Source of the DNA: Streptomyces longisporoflavus
Lineage (GTDB): Bacteria > Actinomycetota > Actinomycetes > Streptomycetales > Streptomycetaceae
Direction: 5' to 3'
Assembly (NCBI RefSeq): GCF_014649775.1
Contig: NZ_BMTR01000001.1
Span: 620,001 to 684,000 of the forward strand
DNA: 64,000 nucleotides
How positions within the stretch are numbered: position 1 is the first letter of the stretch; each line of letters starts with the position of its first letter. The notes beneath the pieces are model-generated. The model worked only from the letters and a program-made list of their open reading frames with translations, was not told where the DNA came from and ran no database searches. A program made the translations under genes and the position numbers. Of the stretch, positions 30,676 to 38,200 are shown one piece after another.

Positions 30676-31563
30676 TCAGCGCCTCGCGCTCGCGTAGGCG
30701 TGGAAGCCCTGTCCGCTCTTGCGGCCGAGGCGGCCCGCCGCCACCAGGTCCGTGAGCAGCGCGCACGGGGCGAAGCGGGCCTCCCCGGTGAGGTCGTGAA
30801 GTACGTGCAGAGTGTCCACGACGGTGTCCAGGCCGATCAGGTCGGCGGTACGCAGCGGGCCCATCGCGTGGCCGAAGCACTCCTGGAAGAGCCGGTCCAC
30901 CGTGGCGGCGTCCGCGGTGCCCGCCTGGACCACGCCCGCCGCGTCGTTGTACGTGCCGTGCGAGAGGCGGTTGGAGACGAAGCCGGGCGCGTCACCGACC
31001 ACGATGCCTTGCTTGCCCATGCTGCCGAGCAGGTCGTGGGCGTCGGCGAGAGTCTGCTCGTCGGTCTGTTCGCCGCGGATCATCTCCACGGAGTCCTTGG
31101 CGTAGGCCGGGTTCATGAAGTGCATGCCCAGGACCCTGCCGGGTTCGTCGACGTGCTCGGCGAGCAGACCGACCGGGATCGCGGACGTGCAGGTCGCGAT
31201 GACCGTGGCGGGTGGCAGCACGGCATTGAGGGAGCGGAAGACCTCCTGTTTCACGGGGATGCTCTCGCGGGCGCACTCGATCACGAACGAGGCGGTACGC
31301 AGCTCGGTCAGGTCGGAGCCGAAGCGCACCCGCGCCACCGTGCGCTCGGCCCCGTCGGCCGGTCCGCGGCGCAGCAGTGCGGCCATGCGCAGTCCGGCGT
31401 TCAGCCGGGCGGGCGCGGAGTCCAGGGCCTCCGGCACGGGGTCCACGACGATGACTTCATGGCCTGCGGCCGCCAGGCAGTGGGCGACGCCGACGCCCAT
31501 GGTGCCTGCGCCGACGACGCCGACCGTACGGCTGGGAGTGGGGGGCGGGGTGGCGTGGGACAT
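30676..31563 (-). CDS. 3-Hydroxyacyl-CoA dehydrogenase-like enzyme for hydroxymalonyl-ACP (FkbK-type)
   Basis: A 295-residue NAD-dependent dehydrogenase. The N-terminal Rossmann fold carries GAGTMGVGVA. The catalytic His is in GMHFMNP, and the C-terminal domain has GFVSNRL and a GPLRTADLIGLDTV helix. In methoxymalonate pathways (FK520, ansamitocin) the FkbK-type enzyme oxidises glyceryl-ACP to the aldehyde. It is the last gene of the operon and follows the fkbH-like gene by 47 bp. Outside this context it would be called a 3-hydroxybutyryl-CoA dehydrogenase; the neighbours make the glyceryl-ACP role much more likely. Confidence 0.85.
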   Translation of the reverse strand: MSHATPPPTPSRTVGVVGAGTMGVGVAHCLAAAGHEVIVVDPVPEALDSAPARLNAGLRMAALLRRGPADGAERTVARVRFGSDLTELRTASFVIECARESIPVKQEVFRSLNAVLPPATVIATCTSAIPVGLLAEHVDEPGRVLGMHFMNPAYAKDSVEMIRGEQTDEQTLADAHDLLGSMGKQGIVVGDAPGFVSNRLSHGTYNDAAGVVQAGTADAATVDRLFQECFGHAMGPLRTADLIGLDTVVDTLHVLHDLTGEARFAPCALLTDLVAAGRLGRKSGQGFHAYASARR

Positions 31564-31610
31564 GGCTACTCCTGGGTCGGCGTACAAAGGGGAAGGTGAG
31601 GGTGTCCGGG

Positions 31611-32696
31611 TCAGGCGCGAGTGATGACGCGTACCGTGGCGTCCGGGGCGGGTGGCGTCCGCGCGGTGTCGAAGCCGAGGAGGACCCGGTCGCCGCTGCG
31701 CTCGATGACGTCGAAGCCGCTGAAGCGCAGATTGACCAGCATCACCCGGTTCACTTCGGTGGGCACGAACTCCGCCACCGGGCGGCGGCCTCGGGCGAGC
31801 GCGTCGCGCACGATGTGGCCGATCAGGGCGGGGCCGATGCCGCGGGACATGACGCGGCAGGACAGCAGAAGAAGCTTCAGCACGCTGTCGTTGCCGGAGA
31901 GTTCGGTGAGCGCGAGGCCGATGGTGCCGTACGAGCCGAAGCGGTCCTCGAGGCTCGCCACCAGGACCTGGTGTGATGGTGAGGCGCTCAGTTCGCGCAG
32001 CTCGGCCATGTCGTAGGTGCGGCCCGTGGTGTTGAGCTGATGGGTGCGGACGGTGAGTTCGTGGGCGCGTTCGAGGTCCGTCTCGGTGGCCCGGCGCACC
32101 GTGAGGACCAGGCCCAGGGTCGCCAGGAAGTCCTTCGCGGGACCGGTGTGGGTGTCCTGGGCGCGCTTGCGGCGCAGCTCCCCGCGGTAGAGGTGGCGGC
32201 GGCCGCGGCTCTCGTCGGTGATGAACGGGGGCCGGTAGGCGTCCAGTTCGGGCAGTTCGGCAGCTTGCTCGGCGGGGTGGACGCGGACGGCGGGGTGGGC
32301 GGCTGCGACCTCCGCGCGCTCCACCGCGTCGTTGTCGATGAACGCCACGGTGTCGATACCGATGTTGAGTGCCTCGGCGACGCGGCGTACCGCGTCGGAC
32401 TTGGCGCCCCAGCCGATCTCCAGGACCGTGAACAGTTCCTCGATGCCGAGGGCCTTCAGGTGTGCGACGGCGGTGTCGTGGTCGCCGCGGCTCGCGGCGG
32501 CGTGCAGGATGCCGCGCTCGTCGAGGGCGTGCAGCGTGGCCAGGACGGCGGGGAAGGCCTGCGGGGCGTCGCCCTCCAGGACGGTGCCGTCCCACACGGT
32601 GTCGTCGAGGTCCCACACCAGGCACTTGACGGTCGGCGCCGGCGCGGGCACCTCGGTGCTGGCGGTGGTGCCGGTCGGGTGGGCTTCGGTGGTCAT
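31611..32696 (-). CDS. FkbH-type HAD-superfamily glyceryl transferase/phosphatase
   Basis: A 361-residue FkbH-family enzyme. The HAD nucleophile motif is VWDLDDTVWDGT (DxDxT). A later HAD segment is AFIDNDAVERAEV. The C-terminal GNAT-like half contains VSRGIGPALIG-like sequence (VMSRGIGPALI). FkbH enzymes take 1,3-bisphosphoglycerate, dephosphorylate it and load the glyceryl group on a free-standing ACP. It is the committed step to hydroxymalonyl- or methoxymalonyl-ACP. Its ATG overlaps the stop of the acyl-CoA dehydrogenase gene (ATGA). Confidence 0.9.
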   Translation of the reverse strand: MTTEAHPTGTTASTEVPAPAPTVKCLVWDLDDTVWDGTVLEGDAPQAFPAVLATLHALDERGILHAAASRGDHDTAVAHLKALGIEELFTVLEIGWGAKSDAVRRVAEALNIGIDTVAFIDNDAVERAEVAAAHPAVRVHPAEQAAELPELDAYRPPFITDESRGRRHLYRGELRRKRAQDTHTGPAKDFLATLGLVLTVRRATETDLERAHELTVRTHQLNTTGRTYDMAELRELSASPSHQVLVASLEDRFGSYGTIGLALTELSGNDSVLKLLLLSCRVMSRGIGPALIGHIVRDALARGRRPVAEFVPTEVNRVMLVNLRFSGFDVIERSGDRVLLGFDTARTPPAPDATVRVITRA

Positions 32697-33871
32697 CGCG
32701 GTCCTTCCTGGATTACCGTGCGGGTCCGTTCGGTGGGTGCGGGCCGGTAGCCGTGGCGGCGCAACAGCCGGCCCGCGATGTGCAGTTCGGAGACGAACTG
32801 CGAGCCCTCGATGAGCTCCATGACCTTGGCGTCGCGGAAGAAGCGGCCCGCCAGGCTGTCCGGTGCCATCCCCGCGGCGCCCAGGATCTGCACTGCCGCC
32901 CCGGATACGGCGGTGGCGGCGCCGGCTGCCGTGTACTTGGCGACCACGGTCTCGGCCACGGCCGAGGGGTCGCACTGCTCGCGCAGTCGGGCGGCGCGGG
33001 CGCACAGTTCACGGGCGGCGACGGCCCGCACGGAGGCGCGGGCGAGTTCGGCGCGTACGAGCTGGTGCTCGGCCAGTGCGACGCCCCGCTGCAGGCGGTG
33101 CGCCGCGTGGTCGGCCGCGGTGTCGAGGCATGCCTCGGCCATTCCGACGCAGCCCCATGCCACGGTGTGGCGCCCGTGGTCCAGGGCCGTGCCGATGACA
33201 TGCGTGAGGCCCATGCCGGGCGGGCCGACGAGGTGGTCGCGCGGGACCCGTACCGCGTCGAAGTCGACATGGGCGATTTCGGCGGCGCGCATGCCCAGTT
33301 GGTCCTCGACGGGCTCTCTGCGCACGCCGGGACGGTCGCCCTCGACGAGCACCGCCGAGGGGCGTCCGGCGATCTGGCCGAGGACCAGGAACACCCCGGC
33401 GGTCCTGCCGAAGGTGATCCACAGTTTGCGGCCGGTGACGACCAGCTGGTCGCCGTCCTCGTCGATGCGCGTCTGGACGCCGGCCAGGTCCGTGCCCGCC
33501 GCCGCCTCGGTCGCGGCGAAGGCGGCGAAGCGGTCCCCGCGGGCCAGTTGCGGCAGCCACTGCTCGCGCTGGGCCGCCGTGCCCCAGCGCAGCAGCGCGG
33601 CGGCGACCATCTCCTGCACCGTGAGCAGGCCGCGCAGCGCGCTGCACACCCCGCCGATCCGGGCGCAGACCTCGCCGAGGTCGGCGGGGCCGCCGCCCGC
33701 GCCGCCGTAGCGCCCGGGCAGCCCGACCCCGAAGAGCCCGGCCGCGGCGACGGCCTTGCGTACCCGCTCGGGAAGGGTGCCCGAGCGGTCCCAGTCCGCG
33801 GCCTCGTGCCGGACGGCAGCGGCGAACTCCGCCGCGTCCGGGAGGCCCGTGGGTTCGGCTGCCTGCGTCAT
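32693..33871 (-). CDS. Acyl-CoA dehydrogenase-like enzyme for hydroxymalonyl-ACP (FkbI-type)
   Basis: A 392-residue flavoprotein with the acyl-CoA dehydrogenase fold. GVGLPGRYGGAGG and the FAATEAAAGTDLAG flavin-binding segment are clear, as is QILGAAGMAPDSLAGRFFRDAKVMELIEGS near the end. In the FkbG-K type pathway this enzyme oxidises the aldehyde on the ACP to the malonyl semithioester. It overlaps the ACP gene upstream (ATGA at 33868-33871) and fkbH downstream, so three gene products are tightly coupled. Confidence 0.9.
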   Translation of the reverse strand: MTQAAEPTGLPDAAEFAAAVRHEAADWDRSGTLPERVRKAVAAAGLFGVGLPGRYGGAGGGPADLGEVCARIGGVCSALRGLLTVQEMVAAALLRWGTAAQREQWLPQLARGDRFAAFAATEAAAGTDLAGVQTRIDEDGDQLVVTGRKLWITFGRTAGVFLVLGQIAGRPSAVLVEGDRPGVRREPVEDQLGMRAAEIAHVDFDAVRVPRDHLVGPPGMGLTHVIGTALDHGRHTVAWGCVGMAEACLDTAADHAAHRLQRGVALAEHQLVRAELARASVRAVAARELCARAARLREQCDPSAVAETVVAKYTAAGAATAVSGAAVQILGAAGMAPDSLAGRFFRDAKVMELIEGSQFVSELHIAGRLLRRHGYRPAPTERTRTVIQEGPR

Positions 33872-34128
33872 GATGCCGCCGCACCGCTCCGGGTACGGGC
33901 GAAGTCGATGATGCGGGCGGCCGTGCGGAAGTTGTCGATGGCGAGGTCCTCGACCTCCACCGTCAGCTGGAAGCGGTGCTCCACGAAGGTGACCAGTTCC
34001 AGGGCGAAGAGCGAGTCGGCGAGCCCGGTGGCGAAGTAGTCGTCGTCGGGGCCGACCTCGGTGCCGAGGGCGGCGGTCAGGAAAACCAGGACGTCGTCGA
34101 CCGTGGTCGTCGCGGGTGCTGTCGGCAT
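33868..34128 (-). CDS. Free-standing acyl carrier protein (FkbJ-type)
   Basis: An 86-residue carrier protein. The phosphopantetheine Ser lies in GLADSLFALEL (about residue 39), with the DSL core intact. Helix III residues FRTAARIIDFARTR end the fold. As a discrete ACP between a ketosynthase III-like gene and the glyceryl oxidation genes it should carry glyceryl and then hydroxymalonyl. The start ATG at 34128 is 84 bp after the ketosynthase stop. Confidence 0.9.
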   Translation of the reverse strand: MPTAPATTTVDDVLVFLTAALGTEVGPDDDYFATGLADSLFALELVTFVEHRFQLTVEVEDLAIDNFRTAARIIDFARTRSGAAAS

Positions 34129-34212
34129 GGGTGATCTCTCTCCTCGGGTCTCGCGGGCAAGGGGTACGGGATTCGGGGGCACGGGCGGCCCCGGTGGCAC
34201 ACGCGGTGCGGG

Positions 34213-35217
34213 TCACAAGTAGTGGGTCGCGGCGCCCTCACCGATCTCCACGAGCAGCAGGCTCCACGCGGCGGCCGGGCTCGCGCTGAGCAGCACGGCG
34301 CGCTGTCCGTCTTGCAGGCCGCCGCGTTCCAGCTCTGTGTGCAGGTTCAGCAGGACGTCGTTCGGGCCCAGGTGGCCGTACTGCCGGAGGTTGTCGAAGC
34401 ACGTCGTGCTGATCTTGATGTCGAGTGTCTCCTCGGTGAACCGGAAGCCCCCCGCGGACAGGTTGTGGCTGAGGTGGCAGTCGATGTCGGCCGCCGTGAG
34501 GCCGTTGCGTTCAAGGAGGCGCCGGTACATGGCGCGCAGCCGGTTGCGGGTCTCGACCGCGAGCTTGAAGGAGTACGCGGTCAGGTCGCCGCACTCCTCG
34601 CGCCACCGGTCGGTGGGCCGGTCGCGGTAGTCGACGTGGAAGAGGTCCCAGTAGGCGCCGTTGGTCTCCTGGACGATGTCGAGGATGCGGATCGGGCCGC
34701 TGCGTGAGACGAGCGCGGCCGCGCCGCCGTCGCCGCTCACGGTCACCGGGTGCCGGTAGCGCTGCGGTGTGGGCGGCTTGCTGCCGTGGGCCACCAGGAC
34801 GTGCTCCAGCTCCGGGTCGGCGGCGAGCAGTCCGCGGGCGGCGAGCAGGGCGGGCGTCAGGGAGACACAGCCCAGGCCGCCGACGGAGAACGTCAGCGCC
34901 TTGCGGGCCCCGAGCAGGTCCTGCAGCCGGGTGGCCGACGAGCTCATCAGCGTCTCGGGGGCACGCGAGTCGATCAGGATCAGCGCGCCCAGGTCGTCCG
35001 CCGCGAGCCCGGCCTCGGCCAGGGCCCGCTGGGCGGCCCGTCCCGCGAGGTCGAAGGCGCCCAGGGTGTCGTCCGCGCGGACCTCGTCGATGCCCAGCTG
35101 CGCACAGGTCTCGCGCGCCGCCTCTCCGAGCTCGTCGAGGCCGGGCAGCTCGGCGAGCGGCAGCACGCCGTCCGGTTGGTAGACGGCCACCGTGTCGAGG
35201 GCCGTCGCGGAGGCCAT
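34213..35217 (-). CDS. Ketoacyl-ACP synthase III-like enzyme
   Basis: A 334-residue thiolase-fold protein of the KAS III class. A cysteine in SVGGLGCVSLTPALL (about residue 116) occupies the nucleophile position. HLSHNLSAGGF corresponds to the His-containing HQAN region. At the site of the third residue, where family members have NxGN(T/A)S, the sequence reads QYGHLGPND, so the canonical Asn is not clearly conserved. The start overlaps the hybrid PKS-NRPS stop by one base. It may condense or transfer an acyl group, for example at chain release or onto the hydroxymalonyl unit; ester-forming KAS III homologues such as CerJ are precedents. Confidence 0.8.
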   Translation of the reverse strand: MASATALDTVAVYQPDGVLPLAELPGLDELGEAARETCAQLGIDEVRADDTLGAFDLAGRAAQRALAEAGLAADDLGALILIDSRAPETLMSSSATRLQDLLGARKALTFSVGGLGCVSLTPALLAARGLLAADPELEHVLVAHGSKPPTPQRYRHPVTVSGDGGAAALVSRSGPIRILDIVQETNGAYWDLFHVDYRDRPTDRWREECGDLTAYSFKLAVETRNRLRAMYRRLLERNGLTAADIDCHLSHNLSAGGFRFTEETLDIKISTTCFDNLRQYGHLGPNDVLLNLHTELERGGLQDGQRAVLLSASPAAAWSLLLVEIGEGAATHYL

Positions 35218-38200
35218 CAGCGGTCGCCTTCTGTGTCGTCCGTGCTCTCCGTGCTCTCCGTGCTGTCCGTGTTTCCCGTGGTGTCCGTGTTTTCCGCCGC
35301 GGCGAGCTCGGTGAACGCCGTGACCAGGTGGTCGGCGAGGGCTTCCATGTCGGCGTCGGCCACCGATCCGCGGGAGACCACGCCGATCTCGAGGACCCCG
35401 TCGATCACATGGCTCTCGACCACGATCGGCACCTGGGCCAGCAGCGACTCGGGCAGTGTCGACAGGGCCATGGAGCGCATCCGGATCGAGTCGCCGGCCA
35501 GCTTGGCAAGACCGTTGTTGGCGTTGGCCAGGTGCTCGACGAGGAGTTGCGGCTCCGGGAGCTCGCGCAGCTGTGCGACCTCGGTGGTGGGCGGGCTGAG
35601 GTGGCGCAGGACGCCGTAGCCGATGCCGTCGTTGGGCACGGCGAGCGCCGTACCGGCCGCGGGCAGGAGTTCGGCGGGCCCGGCCCCGGGCTCGACGCGC
35701 AGGAAGACCGGGAAGAGATGGGTGAACCAGCCGAAGGACGTGCTGCGGTCTCCGTGCCACAGGGCGTTCGGCGCGGCCCCCATGCCCAGCGCGCTGAGGT
35801 AGGCGTCGGGCGTGCCGCGCCACCGGGACCAGGCCACCGCGACCGCGGCCAGCGCGGCCTGCTGGCCCGAGGGCCCGCTGTCGGAGAGCCGCGCGGCGAC
35901 GCGGCCCTCGACGGTACGGCGCACCAGGCTCGGCGGCTCACCGGCCGTGCCGTTCTCGGGCGCGGGCAGCGCACCGGTCCCGGCGCTCAGGATGCCCTGC
36001 CAGTAGGGGAGTTCACCGGCGACCTCGTCGGATGCGGACATCGCACGCAGCTGATGGGTCCACTGCCGCCAGGCGGCCGGGCGGACGGCGGCCGCGGCCT
36101 GGCCGGCGAAGGCGGCGTTGAGGTCGTCGACCAGCGGCACGAACGACAGGGCGTCGTAGACGAAGTGGTGGATGACGAACAGGATCACGCCAGGCAGGGA
36201 TGCGCCGCGGTCGTAGAACCTGGCGCGAAGGAGCGGACCGCGGCCCAGGTCCACGTCGGCCAGGAGTTCGTCCAGGTCGGCCTCCAGATAGGCGTCCAGC
36301 TGCTCCTCGTCCAGTGGCGGCAGCACCCTGACGTCGACGACCGGAGCGGTCTCGCGTTCGGCGCATTCGATGCGCCAGCCCAGGCTGTTGTGGCGGAAGC
36401 GGTAGCGCAGCGGCTCCTGGATCTCGACCAGGCGCTCGAAGGCGGCGCGCACCTGGTCGCCCCGGACGCCGGGCGCGGTTTCCAGGATCACGGGCCGGAT
36501 GAAGTCCTTCGCGTCGTAGCCCGACTCGGCGAGCATGGCCTGCACCAGCGGGCTCGGCGGTATCGGCTCGACCACGGGCGCCGGGGCCGCGGACCGCGCG
36601 GCCGGCTCCGGTGCGGAGGCCACGAGCACCGATCCCTTCCCGGCGAACGCGGCCAGCTCGCGCAGAGTCGGGTGTTCGAGCACGTCGTGCGGGGTCAGCC
36701 GCAGCCCGGCCCGGGTGGCGCGCGAGGCGATGGCCACGGTGAGCAGGGAGTCACCGCCGATCCGGAAGAAGTTGTCGCCCGGCGCCACCCGGCCGATGCC
36801 GAGCACCTCGGCCCAGATCGCGCCGAGGATCCGCTCGGCCTCGCGCCCGGCCGCGTCGAGGACCGCGCCCGGTGTCGCGGCCGTGGTCACCGAGCTCAGC
36901 TCGTCGATCGTGTTGTGGTCGAGCACTTTGCTCTCCTTCATCGATTTACGGTCGAGCTTTCCGTTGGTCGTCTTGGGCAGGTCGTCGTGCCGCTCCACGC
37001 GGCCCGGCACCATGTACTCCGGCAGGGCGCGGGCCACCCACCGGGTCAGTTCTTCCTCGGGGACGTACGCGCCGGCGACGTGGGCGACCAGGAGCTGGAC
37101 GCCGGAGGGCTGCCGCTCGGCGAGGACCACCGCCTCGCGGACCTGCGGGTGGTCCATCAGGACCCGTTCGATCTCGGCAGGCTCCACGCGCTGGCCGCGC
37201 AGTTCGAGCTGGTGGTCGTCGCGTCCCTCGAACTGCAGGGTCCCGTCGCCGCGGATCAGGGCCTGGTCGCCGGTGCGGTACATCCGGGCGCCGGGCTCAG
37301 CCGCGAAGGGGTCGGCCACGAAACGGGCTGCCGTCAGGCCGGGCTTGCCGTGGTAGCCGCGGCCGACGTTGACGCCGCCGAGGTAGACCTCGCCCCGCTC
37401 GCCCCGGTGCACCGGCCGCCCCCTGGAGTCCAGGAGGTAGACGCGGGCGCCCGGCAGCGTCCGCCCGATGTCCGGCAGGCCCTCGTCCCCGGCCTCGGCG
37501 TCGGTCACCCGGCCCGCGGTCGCGCAGAGGCCGCACTCGGTGGGTCCGTAGACGTTGAGCAGCGTGAACGGTGCGCGGCGCGGCGGCCGCAGCCGCAGCA
37601 CGTCGCCGCCGGTGAGTACGTAGCGCAGCCCGAGCCCGGGCACGTCGGGGAGCTCGGCCAGGATCAGCTCGGCCAGCGGGGTCGGCATGCCCGCCACGGT
37701 GATGCCGAGGCGGGCGAAGTCGGCGAGGAGGTTTTCCGGGGTCTGCAGCCGGTCCTGCACGAAGCACAGCGTCACGCCGTGGTAGAGGGCGCACAGGACT
37801 TCGAAGGCGGCCAGGTCGAAGCCGGCGGCGGCGAGCTGCGCGAACCGGTCGTCGGCGGTGAGCTGCGCCTCCTCGCCGAACCAGCGCAGCAGGTTGATCA
37901 GGACGCGGTGCTCGACCTCGCAGCCCTGCGGGTGGCCGGTGGAGCCCGAGGTGTGCACCACGTAGGCGAGGTTGGCCGTGCCCGCCCGCTGCGGCGGGGC
38001 GTCAGGACCGGTGTCCGTCCCCGCGGCCGCGGCGGCCGGGTCGGCGATCCGCAGCACCGGGAAGCCTGCGTCCGCGTAGCGCTCCATGCCCGGGCCCGCC
38101 AGGAGTACGGGAGCGGTGATCCCGGCGAGTACGGAGCGCACCCGCTGCTCCGGGACGCCGGGGTCGACCGACGCGAACGCGCCGCCCGCCTTGAGGACGG

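Noticed and set aside
30676..31563. 3-Hydroxybutyryl-CoA dehydrogenase of primary metabolism
   Set aside because: Operon position with FkbH-, FkbI- and FkbJ-type genes favours a role on glyceryl-ACP.
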